Shown here piece by piece: positions 24,453 through 36,397 of a DNA stretch of 64,000 nt. Made by a program: the position numbers and the translations under genes. The stretch is taken from NCBI GenBank assembly GCA_021791895.1, contig JAJYVS010000007.1:22846-86845 (forward strand). The letters run 5' to 3'. This DNA comes from Actinomycetes bacterium (GTDB lineage Bacteria > Actinomycetota > Acidimicrobiia > Acidimicrobiales > RAAP-2). Numbering within the stretch: position 1 is the first letter of the stretch; each line of letters starts with the position of its first letter. The notes under the pieces were generated by a model. The model was not told the origin of the DNA. It searched no databases and worked only from the letters and a program-made list of their open reading frames with translations.

Positions 24453-25367
24453 ATGGCGACCGTCGCGATCCTGGCCAATCCCGCCAACCAGGCCGCCACG
24501 CGGCTCGCCGCCGAGACGGCCGACTGGCTGGGGCCGAGGGGCCATCGGGTGCGAACCCTGCTCCTCGAGGTCCCCGACCGGGTGCGGGAGGATCAGCGCA
24601 CCAAGGAGTTGACCGAGGTGCACCTCGAAGGGGTCGACCTCGCCGTCAGCCTGGGCGGGGACGGCACCTTCCTGCGCATGATCCCGCTGGCCCACGCGGC
24701 TGGGGTTCCCATCCTCGGGGTCAACTTCGGGCATCTCGGCTACCTCCTCCAGGTCGCGCCGGGGGACCTCCAACGGGCCATCGAGCGGGCGCTCGCTGGC
24801 GACGCGGTCGTCGAAGAGCGTGCGGTGCTCACGATCACGAGCGACGGTGGCCAGATCCCGGTGGACGAACGCAACCCGTCGGCGGTCCTAGCCGAGGGGC
24901 CCGAGGACGTCGTCCGACACTGGTTGGCGCTCAACGAGGTCGTGGTGGAACGCACCTACCCCGGGCACACGGTTCGCTTCGGCACCGAGATCGACGGCCA
25001 GCCGTTCCTTAGCTACGTCGCCGACGGCGTGCTGGTGGCCACCCCGACCGGCTCGACCGCGTACAACCTCTCGGCCGGCGGTCCAGTCCTCTCGCCGACG
25101 CTGCGATCCCTCGTCGTCACGCCGATCGCCCCCCATCTCGGGTTCGATCGGAGCGTGGTCCTCGATGTCGGCCAGGCTGTCACCATCACCATCAGGGGCA
25201 TCCGACCGGCTCTGGTGGTGATCGACGGGCGCGCCGTCTCCCGGATCCCACCCGGCTCGGCGATCACCTGCCGTGCCGCCCCCGAACCGATCCGCTTCGT
25301 CTCGCTCGCCCGCCAAGGGTTCGGCGCCCTTCTTCGAGACACCCTCGCCGCCGAGCGCGACCGGTAG
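24453..25367 (+). CDS. nadK: NAD kinase
   Basis: Phosphorylates NAD to NADP using ATP or polyphosphate. 304 residues from ATG 24453, three bases after the tlyA stop. The diacylglycerol-kinase-like signature SLGGDGTFLRM (GGDGT) is present near residue 68, followed by VNFGHLGYL, NEVVVER and the NAD-binding ADGVLVATPTGSTAYNLSAGG block. Gene order tlyA-nadK-recN matches M. tuberculosis Rv1694-Rv1696, and the close spacing indicates a shared transcript. Nothing unusual in the sequence. Confidence 0.95.
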   Translation: MATVAILANPANQAATRLAAETADWLGPRGHRVRTLLLEVPDRVREDQRTKELTEVHLEGVDLAVSLGGDGTFLRMIPLAHAAGVPILGVNFGHLGYLLQVAPGDLQRAIERALAGDAVVEERAVLTITSDGGQIPVDERNPSAVLAEGPEDVVRHWLALNEVVVERTYPGHTVRFGTEIDGQPFLSYVADGVLVATPTGSTAYNLSAGGPVLSPTLRSLVVTPIAPHLGFDRSVVLDVGQAVTITIRGIRPALVVIDGRAVSRIPPGSAITCRAAPEPIRFVSLARQGFGALLRDTLAAERDR

Positions 25368-25373
25368 CGCCAC

Positions 25374-28725
<3,352 letters not shown>

Positions 28726-28736
28726 GGGGCGCGGCG

Positions 28737-29321
28737 ATGGCCCGTCCGCCCGACCCCGGGTCCGGATTCGTCCGCTCGAGCGCCGACGTCGTCTGGCAGG
28801 GCCGCCGCCTGGCGATGGAGCGGGCCACCTACACCAGTCCCGACGGCGAGACCTTCTCGCGCGAGTTCACCCGGCACCCCGGCGCGGTCGGGATCATCGC
28901 CGTCGACGACGACGGCACGGTCACTCTGGTGCGCCAGTTCCGCGCCCCGATGGGGAGGAGCATGCTCGAGATGCCTGCGGGGACCTGCGACGTGGCGGGG
29001 GAGGACCCGCTCGAGACCGCCCGCCGGGAGCTGGCCGAGGAGGCCGGGCTGGTCGCGTCGACCTGGCGCAGGCTGGCCCCGCTCCCGGTCTCGCCCGGGG
29101 TGAGCGACCAGGTGACCACGGTGTACCTGGCCACCGGGCTCGGCACCTGTGCCACCGAACGCGAGGGTCCCGAGGAGCGGGCCATGACCTTGGAACGGGT
29201 CCCCCTCGATGCGGTGGTGGCACTGGCGGCGGGCGGGGAGCTGATCGACGCCCCGACCCTGGCCGGGGTGGCGCTCGCCCTGGCGGCCCTCGCCGATGGG
29301 GATCCGAAGCGAGGTCGATGA
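28737..29321 (+). CDS. Nudix hydrolase, ADP-ribose pyrophosphatase type
   Basis: 194 residues from ATG 28737, 11 bases after pyrG. The Nudix box is present as AGTCDVAGEDPLETA then RRELAEEAGL (consensus G-x5-E-x7-REUxEExGU), preceded by VTLVRQFRAPMG, typical of ADP-ribose pyrophosphatases. These enzymes hydrolyse ADP-ribose or related nucleotide sugars to AMP and a sugar phosphate. It holds the position of Rv1700 in M. tuberculosis, an ADP-ribose pyrophosphatase, which supports the assignment by synteny. xerD starts just past its stop. Confidence 0.92.
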   Translation: MARPPDPGSGFVRSSADVVWQGRRLAMERATYTSPDGETFSREFTRHPGAVGIIAVDDDGTVTLVRQFRAPMGRSMLEMPAGTCDVAGEDPLETARRELAEEAGLVASTWRRLAPLPVSPGVSDQVTTVYLATGLGTCATEREGPEERAMTLERVPLDAVVALAAGGELIDAPTLAGVALALAALADGDPKRGR

Positions 29322-29322
29322 G

Positions 29323-30264
29323 GTGGCGGGGACCATCCTCAGCGCCGGGGCCGAGGAGTACCTGTCGTGGTTGACGGTCGAGCGGGGCCGGGCCGAGCTG
29401 ACCGTGGCGGCGTACCGGCGGGACCTCGTGGCCTACGAGGCCGGCCTGGCCGCCCGGGGCCGGATCCCCACCTCAGCGACCCTGGCCGACGTCGAGGCCC
29501 ACCTGGCCTCGCTGCGCTCGAGCGGGCACTCGCCGGCGTCGGTGGCCCGGGCCCAGTCGGTCCTGCGCGGGCTGCACCGGTTCTTGGTCGACGAGGGCGG
29601 ATCGTCGCTCGACCCGACGGCCGAGGTCGACGGCGTCCGGCTGGGGAGCCGCCTCCCGAAGGCCCTGAGCGAGGCCGAGGTCGGTCGGCTGCTCGCCACG
29701 GTGCTCGGCGACGACCCCCGTTCCCGGCGGGACCGGGCTCTGCTCGAGCTGCTCTACGGGACCGGGGCCCGGATCTCCGAGGCGGTGGGGTTGGACCTCG
29801 CCGATCTGGCCGGGGGGGAGGGGTTGCTGCGGCTGTTCGGCAAGGGCGCGAAGGAGCGGATCGTCCCGATCGGCGCCAAGTGCGAAGAGGCGCTCGCCGC
29901 CTGGCTGTGCGAGGCCGGTCGCGCCGCGTTGGCCCCGGCCCGCTGGCGGCGGCGCCAGGACGCCGAGGCGGTCTTCTTGAACCTCCGGGGCGGTCGCCTG
30001 AGCCGCCAGGGTGCCTTCGGCGTGGTGGCCTCCCGGGCCGCCCAGGCCGGGATCGAGCGCCCGGTGAGCCCACACGTGCTGCGGCACTCCTGTGCGACCC
30101 ACATGCTGGCCCACGGGGCCGACATCCGGGTGGTCCAGGAGCTGCTTGGCCACGCCTCGATCGGGACCACCCAGCTGTACACGAAGATCTCCGCCGACCA
30201 CCTGCGGTCCGCCTACGAGGCGGCCCACCCCCGGGCGACGCCGGCCCGGACGCGCAGCGCCTGA
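29323..30264 (+). CDS. xerD: Site-specific tyrosine recombinase XerD
   Basis: Resolves chromosome dimers at dif with XerC. About 313 residues from GTG 29323, which has GAGG 8 nt upstream; an in-frame ATG at 29296 lies inside the Nudix gene without a ribosome site. N-terminal SAM-like core-binding domain (EEYLSWLTVERGRAELTVAAY). The catalytic domain has Arg in GTGARISEAVGL, Lys in GKGAKERIVPI, HxxR in HVLRHSCATHML and His/Tyr in LGHASIGTTQLYTKI, so all catalytic residues are intact. Same slot as Rv1701. It is the last gene of the conserved block before the redox island. Confidence 0.93.
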   Translation: MAGTILSAGAEEYLSWLTVERGRAELTVAAYRRDLVAYEAGLAARGRIPTSATLADVEAHLASLRSSGHSPASVARAQSVLRGLHRFLVDEGGSSLDPTAEVDGVRLGSRLPKALSEAEVGRLLATVLGDDPRSRRDRALLELLYGTGARISEAVGLDLADLAGGEGLLRLFGKGAKERIVPIGAKCEEALAAWLCEAGRAALAPARWRRRQDAEAVFLNLRGGRLSRQGAFGVVASRAAQAGIERPVSPHVLRHSCATHMLAHGADIRVVQELLGHASIGTTQLYTKISADHLRSAYEAAHPRATPARTRSA

Positions 30265-30313
30265 GCAGCTGGGCGCTCGCCCGCCGCGGCGCCCCAATAC
30301 GATCGGGGATCCG

Positions 30314-30982
30314 ATGAGAGTGCTCGTCGCCGAGGACGACTCGGCGCTCCGTGCCGTCCTCGTTCGTGGGCTGCAGGACAACGGCTACACCGTCGACGCC
30401 GTGGGGGAGGGCGCCGCGGCCCTCACCCACCTGCGGACCTACGAGTACGAGGTCGCCATCGTCGACTGGCGGATGCCGGTGAAGAGCGGGGTCGAGACGG
30501 TGGCCGAGGCCCGCGCCGCCGGGGTCCGCACCCCCATCCTCATGCTCACCGCCCGGGACACCGCGGCCGACCGGATCCAAGGACTCAACACCGGCTCCGA
30601 CGACTACCTGGTGAAGCCGTTCGACTTCGAAGAACTGCTCGCCCGGCTGCGGGCGCTGCAGCGGCGCCCGGCCCTCCGACTGGACCCCGAGATCACCTGC
30701 GGGGACCTGTGCTTCGACCCGGCCACCCGGGTCCTTACCGTCTCGGGCCAGCCGGTGCCGCTCACCGCCACCGAGACCGGCATCGTCGAGCTGCTCCTGC
30801 GCCGGTCCCCGGCCGTGGTCACAAGACGGAGCATCGCCCTGCAGGTCTGGGACGAGGAGGCCGACGCCGTCGGGTCCAACACCATCGACGTCCACATCGG
30901 CCGCCTCCGGGCCAAGATCGATCGGTCGACCGCCCGGATCGAGACGGTGCGGGGCACCGGGTATCGGATCGCCGAGGGATGA
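30314..30982 (+). CDS. OmpR-family response regulator
   Basis: 222 residues. Receiver domain with acidic pocket EDD near residues 7-9, phospho-acceptor Asp51 in IVDWRMP, Thr in LTARD and Lys in YLVKPFD; then a winged-helix domain ending VRGTGYRIAEG. A -10-like TACGAT (30298-30303) lies 10 nt before ATG 30314. The stop overlaps the histidine-kinase start (ATGA), so the pair is coupled. The downstream genes are flavin/heme electron-transfer proteins, so control of that island is the natural hypothesis, but no target site was identified. Confidence 0.93.
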   Translation: MRVLVAEDDSALRAVLVRGLQDNGYTVDAVGEGAAALTHLRTYEYEVAIVDWRMPVKSGVETVAEARAAGVRTPILMLTARDTAADRIQGLNTGSDDYLVKPFDFEELLARLRALQRRPALRLDPEITCGDLCFDPATRVLTVSGQPVPLTATETGIVELLLRRSPAVVTRRSIALQVWDEEADAVGSNTIDVHIGRLRAKIDRSTARIETVRGTGYRIAEG

Positions 30983-32322
30983 GCCCGCGGCGCGAACGTC
31001 GGCGGCGAGACCGCTCCCACGCCGCCCGGGTGGCCGTGGTCGCCACCCTGGTGGTCGTGGCCCTTTACGTCGTCGGGGCCGAGGTCATCAACGTGCTGGT
31101 CGCCCACCGACTGACCAATGAGGTCGACGTCCGGCTGGTCGACCGGCTGGAGCACCTGCGGGCCGTCCCGGCCCCGGTGTCGGGCCCGTCGCCCACCCTT
31201 CCCCAACCGAGCGCCGCCGACATCGACGACGCCCCCAGTTTTCTTTGGGCCGTGACCGACGCCGGGGTCGTCACCCCGCTCACGGCCGGCGCACCGGCGC
31301 TCCCCACCCAGCAGTGGAGCAGCGTGCCGGTGACAGTCGACGTGGGGAGCGTCCCGTTCCGCTTCATCGCCCGCCGGCTCGACGGCCGGTGGGTCGTCGT
31401 CGGCCAGAGCGTCTCGGAGATCAGTCGGGTCCACTCGGCGTTCCTCGTTCCCGAGATCGTCTTCGGCGTCGTGCTCCTCGTGGCGGTGTTCGCCGGTGCG
31501 TTCGTCATCGGGCTGCGGGCCTCCGCGCCGCTCGAGTTGATCCGCCGACGCCAGGTCGAGTTCACCGCCGACGCCTCCCACGAGCTGCGCACCCCCTTGA
31601 GCGTCATCGAGGCCGAGGTCGGCCTCGCCCTTCGGGCCGAGCGGGACCCGGCCAACGACGCGGCCGTGCTCCAGCGCATCGCGGGCGAGGGCCGCCGCCT
31701 TCGCCAGGTGGTCGACGACCTGTTGTGGCTGGCCCGCAACGACGGTTCGGCACCCGATCGCGACCCCGGCGCGGCCTGCGACCTCGGCACGGTGGCGACC
31801 GACTGCGCGGCGCGCTTTCTGGCGGTGAGCGAGGCCCGGGGCCTCACCTTGGACGTGGGGATGAGCGGTCGGGGCCCGTTCCTCGTCCCGGCGGCGGCTG
31901 AGGACATCGACCGGTTGACCGGGGTGCTGGTCGACAACGCCTGCCGCTACGCCGGTCCCGGGGGCCGGGTCGAGGTCCGGGTGCGGGCCCTCGCGAACCG
32001 GGTCAGCCTGGAGGTGGACGACTCGGGGACCGGGATCCCCGAGGACGAGATTCCCTACATCTTCGACCGGTTCCACCGGGCCAACGAGTCGCCAGGGGGC
32101 ACCGGGCTCGGGCTCGCCATCGCCGACACCGTCGTCCGCTCCAGCCGGGGCTCGTGGACCGTTGGTCGCTCCCGGCTCGGCGGCGCCCACATGGCGGTGT
32201 CGTGGCGCCGTGGGGTCTCATGGCGCGCCGGGGCGTCGCCACCCGAGGGGCGGGCGGCCGAGCGCCCCGAGCGCCAACCGGGGTGGACCCGGGCCGCCGA
32301 CGACACGCCGGTACGCCCCTGA
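30979..32322 (+). CDS. Membrane sensor histidine kinase
   Basis: 447 residues from ATG 30979. TM1 about residues 16-36, an extracytoplasmic sensor of about 110 residues, TM2 about 155-178. HisKA follows almost directly with FTADASHELRTPLSVIEAEV; a HAMP domain appears to be missing or minimal. ATPase boxes: LVDNACRYA (N), DDSGTGIP (G1), FDRFHRA (F) and GGTGLGLAI (G2). It ends in an Arg/Pro-rich tail of about 40 residues. Partner of the response regulator at 30314. The sensor domain has no cysteines or heme motif, so its signal cannot be guessed. Confidence 0.92.
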   Translation: MSPRRERRRRDRSHAARVAVVATLVVVALYVVGAEVINVLVAHRLTNEVDVRLVDRLEHLRAVPAPVSGPSPTLPQPSAADIDDAPSFLWAVTDAGVVTPLTAGAPALPTQQWSSVPVTVDVGSVPFRFIARRLDGRWVVVGQSVSEISRVHSAFLVPEIVFGVVLLVAVFAGAFVIGLRASAPLELIRRRQVEFTADASHELRTPLSVIEAEVGLALRAERDPANDAAVLQRIAGEGRRLRQVVDDLLWLARNDGSAPDRDPGAACDLGTVATDCAARFLAVSEARGLTLDVGMSGRGPFLVPAAAEDIDRLTGVLVDNACRYAGPGGRVEVRVRALANRVSLEVDDSGTGIPEDEIPYIFDRFHRANESPGGTGLGLAIADTVVRSSRGSWTVGRSRLGGAHMAVSWRRGVSWRAGASPPEGRAAERPERQPGWTRAADDTPVRP

Positions 32323-32390
32323 GCAGGAATGATTTAGCGGCTTCTTAGCGCCCCGGCCCCTGTTTTCATGCTGGCTTCAGGCTCGATCCC

Positions 32391-32396
32391 TACCTT
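32391..32396 (+). promoter_or_regulatory. -10 box TACCTT, leaderless start of the redox operon
   Basis: TACCTT with 6 nt (GGATCC) to GTG 32403. Every following gene up to 38375 overlaps its neighbour or is within a few bases, so this is the likely main promoter of the eight-gene redox-island operon. Confidence 0.5.
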
Positions 32397-32402
32397 GGAT
32401 CC

Positions 32403-32732
32403 GTGCCCGGTGCACCGAAGCACGCCCGTGCGGCGTTCGAGTGGGTCGCCCGACGCCGGAGGGACGAGTCCCTGGCCCGGGTGGGCAGGATCACCCGGGC
32501 CATCGGCGCCTCGAGCCTGCTCGCGGTCGGCGCGCTCGGGCTCTACGTGGCCAGGGCCTTCCCGGGGCACCAGAGCACCGGATCGACCCCCTCGACGACC
32601 ACCGGGGTGGCCGACACCCCGTCGACCCCCACGACGAGCGGCACGAGCGGCGCCCCGAGCACCATCACCCCCCCGACGAGCCCGCCGGTGCGCACCACGG
32701 CCCCGCCGGTCGTGGCCAGCGGGGCCAGCTGA
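32403..32732 (+). CDS. Small single-pass membrane protein, Thr/Pro/Ser-rich exterior
   Basis: 109 residues: a basic amphipathic N-terminus (residues 1-30), one membrane segment (about 33-50), then a low-complexity Thr/Ser/Pro/Gly tail predicted outside the cell. In related actinobacterial redox operons an FMN-binding-domain protein carrying an SGAT flavinylation motif stands next to ApbE. This protein has only TSGTSGAPST and lacks the acceptor-Thr context, so it is not a convincing ApbE target. It is first in the operon and apparently leaderless. No family recognised. Confidence 0.6.
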   Translation: MPGAPKHARAAFEWVARRRRDESLARVGRITRAIGASSLLAVGALGLYVARAFPGHQSTGSTPSTTTGVADTPSTPTTSGTSGAPSTITPPTSPPVRTTAPPVVASGAS

Positions 32733-32734
32733 GC

Positions 32735-33688
32735 GTGGCGGCACCAACGCGCCGCGGCCCGGCGCGCTACTCGACCATTGGCCTCGGCACCCAAGCCGAG
32801 GTGGTCGTGGCCGATCGCGCCGTCGTCGTCGAGGCCGGCCGGATCCTGGAGGACGAGATCGTCCTGGTGGACCGGTTGGCCAGCCGCTTCCGGGACGACT
32901 CGGAGATCACCCGGCTCCGGGCGGCCCCCCCAGGGCCGGTGCCGATCAGCGCCGAGCTCGGCGAGCTCCTCGCCGCAACCCTCTCCATGTCGGCGGCGAC
33001 CGGGGGCGCCGTCGACCCCACGGTGGGCGACGCCATGTGCCGGCTCGGCTACGACCGGGACTTCGCCGCCCTCCCCGACGACCGCGACGCGCTGGCCCCG
33101 CCCCGCCCCGCCCCGGGCTGGCGCAGCGTCGTGCTCGACACCGGACGCTGCGAGGTCGTGTGCCCTCCGGGGGTGTGGCTCGACCTCGGGGCGACGGCCA
33201 AGGCGTGGGCGGCCGACCGCGCCGCCCGGCGGACCCACGAGGCGATCGGCTGCGCGGTGCTCGTGGCCCTCGGTGGTGACGTCGCCGTCTGTGCCCCGTC
33301 CGAGCACGAAGGGTTCGCGGTGGCCGTGGGCGACCGCTGCGACGACGGGGGGGGCCGGAGCACCGAGTCGGTGAGGGTCCGGTCCGGAGGCCTCGCGACC
33401 TCGGGAACGGCCAAGCGGCGCTGGCGGGTCGGCGGGGAGGTGCTCCACCACATCGTCGACCCTTCGACCGGCCGACCGGCGGGGGGCCGGTGGCGCACCG
33501 TTTCGGTCGCCGCGGCCAGCTGCCTCCAGGCCAACGCCGCCGCGACCGCCTCGATCGTGAAAGGCGACGACGCCCCCGACTGGCTGCGGTCCCTCGAGCT
33601 CCCGGCCCGGCTGGTCGACCACGCCGGGGTGGTGGTCACAACCGGGCGCTGGCCCCGGGATCACGACGAGGAGGCGCCGGGACGATGA
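32735..33688 (+). CDS. apbE: FAD:protein FMN transferase, ApbE family
   Basis: Attaches FMN covalently to a Thr of exported redox proteins, using FAD. 317 residues from GTG 32735; an in-frame CTG 32729 overlapping the previous stop is an alternative start. ApbE signatures: TIGLGTQAEVVV near the start, VDRLASRFRDDSEI, LDLGATAKAWAADRA, VALGGDVAV (Mg/FAD-binding LGGD) and HHIVDPSTGRPA. No signal peptide is apparent at this start, whereas many ApbE proteins are exported lipoproteins. It overlaps the next gene by 4 bases (ATGA). Confidence 0.9.
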   Translation: MAAPTRRGPARYSTIGLGTQAEVVVADRAVVVEAGRILEDEIVLVDRLASRFRDDSEITRLRAAPPGPVPISAELGELLAATLSMSAATGGAVDPTVGDAMCRLGYDRDFAALPDDRDALAPPRPAPGWRSVVLDTGRCEVVCPPGVWLDLGATAKAWAADRAARRTHEAIGCAVLVALGGDVAVCAPSEHEGFAVAVGDRCDDGGGRSTESVRVRSGGLATSGTAKRRWRVGGEVLHHIVDPSTGRPAGGRWRTVSVAAASCLQANAAATASIVKGDDAPDWLRSLELPARLVDHAGVVVTTGRWPRDHDEEAPGR

Positions 33689-34836
33689 GCACGCCCCTCC
33701 TCGCCGCCGTCGGCCACGGCAGCACCGCGCTGTGGTACCTCACCCGGGCCACCGGCCTGGTGGCCCTCGTCCTCCTCTCGGCGACGGTGGTGGTCGGGAT
33801 CGTCTGCTCGGTCGGGTGGGTCAGCGAACGCTGGCCCCGGTTCCTCTCCCAGGCGCTGCACCGGAACCTGTCGCTCCTCAGCCTGGGGCTCATCGTGGTC
33901 CACGTGCTCACCACGGTGGGCGACGGCTACGTGCCCATCTCGGTCGTCGACGCGGTCATCCCGTTCCGGTCCCCCTACCGCCCGATCTGGGTCGGGCTCG
34001 GCGCCTGCGCCTTCGACCTGCTGCTGGCGGTGGCCATCACGAGCGCCTTGCGCCGGCACCTCGGTGCCCGCCTCTGGCGGGCGGTCCACTGGCTCGCCTA
34101 CGCCTGCTGGCCCGTCGCCCTGTTCCACGCGCTCGGGTCGGGTTCCGACGCCCGGCTCGGCGGGGCCCAGCTCGTCTACCTAGTCTGCGTGGCCGCGGTG
34201 GTGGGGGCGCTCGGGTGGCGGATCGCCGCGGCCCGGGCGGCCTCGCCGGTCATGCGGACCGGGGCGGCCGTCACGGGGGTCGTGGTCGTGGTCCTTTTGG
34301 CCACGTTCGCCTTCCTCGGTCCGTTGCGTCCCGGCTGGTCCCGTCGGGCCGGCACCTCGAGCGCGTTGTTGGCCGCCCTGAGCGGCGCCGCGGCCTCGAG
34401 GGGCGCCGGCGGCACGGCGACCGGGAGCCCATCGACCGGGCAGAGCCCGACCACGAGCACGCCGGGGACCGCCGGGCTGGCCGCGCCGTTCACCAGTGCC
34501 TTCAGCGGGACCTACTCGGTGGTCGGCCCCGACCCGACCGGTCACGAGCAGGTGGTCTTCTCCGCCCACCTCGAGCCGTCGGGCAGCGCGCTCAGCATCT
34601 CGTTGAGCGGGAGCGCCCTCGACGACGGGGTCAGCCTCAGCTCGGGGACGGTGACCCTCGGATCCCTGCAGGGGCCGGTAACCTCGCTTGATGGATCGGT
34701 GGTGAGCGCCTCGGTGTCGGGATCCGGGCGCACCGAGAGCCTGTCCATCCAGCTCGTGATCGACGACCATTCGAACCTCGTCTCGGGGTCGGTGTCCGCT
34801 GCCCGGAGCGCCGGCGGCAAAGGGTCCTCCCCGTGA
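33685..34836 (+). CDS. Ferric-reductase-like heme membrane protein with Ser/Thr-rich exterior domain
   Basis: 383 residues. Six hydrophobic segments in the first 230 residues carry paired His residues suited to bis-heme ligation (LHRNLSLLSLGLIVVHVL; VHWLAYACWPVALFHALG), matching the ferric-reductase/FRD transmembrane family (YedZ/NOX-like). No FAD/NADPH cytoplasmic domain is attached. Residues about 235-383 are an exterior Gly/Ser/Thr linker and a beta-rich domain (SGTYSVVGPDPTG) ending at the C-terminus. It could carry electrons across the membrane to an outer acceptor. ATGA overlap with apbE and GTGA overlap with the NuoF-like gene show tight coupling. Confidence 0.8.
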   Translation: MSTPLLAAVGHGSTALWYLTRATGLVALVLLSATVVVGIVCSVGWVSERWPRFLSQALHRNLSLLSLGLIVVHVLTTVGDGYVPISVVDAVIPFRSPYRPIWVGLGACAFDLLLAVAITSALRRHLGARLWRAVHWLAYACWPVALFHALGSGSDARLGGAQLVYLVCVAAVVGALGWRIAAARAASPVMRTGAAVTGVVVVVLLATFAFLGPLRPGWSRRAGTSSALLAALSGAAASRGAGGTATGSPSTGQSPTTSTPGTAGLAAPFTSAFSGTYSVVGPDPTGHEQVVFSAHLEPSGSALSISLSGSALDDGVSLSSGTVTLGSLQGPVTSLDGSVVSASVSGSGRTESLSIQLVIDDHSNLVSGSVSAARSAGGKGSSP

Positions 34837-36164
34837 CCGTCGGCACCCTGCCCCTCGCCGCCGAGCGGCCGGCCCACGACGAGCCGGCGCGCCTGCTCGG
34901 CGGCCTCCACCCCGACGGGGCCACGGTCGAGTTGTCCGAGCACCTGGCCCGGTGGGGAGCGTTGGATCTAGGCCCGGCCCGGACCCGCCTGGTCGCCGAA
35001 CTCGAGGCGAGCGGGCTCAGCGGCCGGGGCGGCGCCGCCTTCCCGGTCGGGGCCAAGTGGCGGTCGGTTGGGACGCGGGGCCGACCGGTGGTGGTCGCGA
35101 ACGGCGCCGAGGGCGAGCCGGCCAGCGCCAAGGACGCCACGCTGCTCGCCCGCACCCCCCACCTGGTCCTCGACGGGGCGAGCGCCGCCGCCACGGCCCT
35201 CGGTGCCTCCCGGGTGCTGGCCTACGTCCCGGCCCACCTCGCCCCGGGCCTCGAGCGAGCGGTCGAGGGCCGGGAGCGCATCGGGCTCGACCCGGTCCCG
35301 GTCGAGATCGTGGTGGCCCCCGACGCGTTCATCGCCGGCCAGGAGAGCGCGGTCGTGAACGCCGTCGCCGGCCGGGGTGCCGTCCCGGCGTTCCAGGGGC
35401 TGACCCCGATCCGCCACCGGGGGGTGGGTGGGCGCCCGACGCTCGTCCAGAACGTCGAGACCCTCGCCCACGTGGCGCTGGTCGCCCGGTTCGGAGCCCG
35501 GTGGTTCCGGGGCGTGGGTACCGAGGACGCCCCGGGCACCGCCCTTCTGACCGTGACCGGCCGCTTCGAGTCCCCGGTCGTGCTCGAGGCACCGCTCGGC
35601 ACCCCCCTCGACCGCCTCCTCGGGCTCGGTCCTGATGCCGCCGACCGCTACCAGGGAGCCCTCCTCGGCGGCTACGGGGGGACCTGGGTGTCCCTCGACA
35701 CCCTGGGCGGCCTCAGGTTCTCCGAGCCGGCCGCCCAGGCCCGCGCTGCGACCCTCGGTCCCGGCGTGGTGGTCCTGCTGGCCCGCCGGGCCTGCCCGCT
35801 GGCCGAGGTGGCCCGGGTGGTCCGGTACCTGCACGCCCAGTCGGCCGGCCAGTGCGGGCCGTGCGTCCACGGGCTCTTCGACTTGGAACGGGCCGTCGAC
35901 GCCCTGGCCTTCGGACCCCGGGCGCTCGGAGGGCGCCTCGAGCCCGTCCTCGACGCCTGCGCGCTGGCCGAAGGGCGCGGGGCCTGCCGCCATCCCGACG
36001 GGGTGGCCCGGTTCGTGACCAGCGCCTGTCGGGTCTTCTCGGCCGAGGTCGCCGCCCACCTGGGTTCGGGGCCCTGCCGGTCCGCGTCGGCACCCGGCGT
36101 CCTGCCGGTGCCGGGCACACGGGGGTCCGCCGCGGGGCGGGAACGCCCGAGGTGGGCCCGGTGA
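34833..36164 (+). CDS. NuoF-like flavin/Fe-S protein with altered cluster motif
   Basis: 443 residues related to the NADH-oxidising 51-kDa subunit of complex I. FMN site SGRGGAAFPVGAKW near residue 61, NAD-site NGAEGEPASAKD, ESAVVNAVAG, an SLBB-type region, and a C-terminal Fe-S domain. The cluster motif reads SAGQCGPC where NuoF has ESCGxCxPC, so the first ligand Cys is Ala; the distal DACALAE Cys is kept and extra Cys residues follow (GRGACRHPDG, TSACRVF). This variant may be a feature of the small actinobacterial operons that contain it. It likely accepts electrons from NAD(P)H and passes them to the ferredoxin encoded next. The N-terminal thioredoxin-like NuoE partner is absent. Confidence 0.85.
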   Translation: MTVGTLPLAAERPAHDEPARLLGGLHPDGATVELSEHLARWGALDLGPARTRLVAELEASGLSGRGGAAFPVGAKWRSVGTRGRPVVVANGAEGEPASAKDATLLARTPHLVLDGASAAATALGASRVLAYVPAHLAPGLERAVEGRERIGLDPVPVEIVVAPDAFIAGQESAVVNAVAGRGAVPAFQGLTPIRHRGVGGRPTLVQNVETLAHVALVARFGARWFRGVGTEDAPGTALLTVTGRFESPVVLEAPLGTPLDRLLGLGPDAADRYQGALLGGYGGTWVSLDTLGGLRFSEPAAQARAATLGPGVVVLLARRACPLAEVARVVRYLHAQSAGQCGPCVHGLFDLERAVDALAFGPRALGGRLEPVLDACALAEGRGACRHPDGVARFVTSACRVFSAEVAAHLGSGPCRSASAPGVLPVPGTRGSAAGRERPRWAR

Positions 36165-36397
36165 GGCGCCGGTTGCGCATCGTGGTCGACCCCACGGCCT
36201 GCGAGGGTCGGGGACTGTGCGCCGAGCTGTTGCCCGAGCGTATCGACCTCGACCCGTTCGGCTACCCGATCGTGCTCGACGACGAGGTCGGGCCCGAGCT
36301 GGTCTCCCACGCCCGCCGGGCCGTCCAGATGTGCCCGCAGCTGGCCCTGCATCTGGTGGACCGGGAGCCCGAGCGCACCGGGGGCCACCGGCGATGA
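36161..36397 (+). CDS. Small ferredoxin
   Basis: 78 residues from GTG 36161 (GTGA overlap). The ligand pattern is CEGRGLC near residues 14-20 and a distal MCPQLAL, i.e. three Cys in C-x5-C...C-P arrangement, as in [3Fe-4S] ferredoxins of actinobacterial P450 systems. It overlaps the cytochrome gene (ATGA). Its position between the NuoF-like protein and a b-type cytochrome suggests an electron shuttle from NADH-flavin to heme. It could in principle serve the P450 at 3671, but operon context favours the redox chain. Confidence 0.85.
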   Translation: MRRRLRIVVDPTACEGRGLCAELLPERIDLDPFGYPIVLDDEVGPELVSHARRAVQMCPQLALHLVDREPERTGGHRR

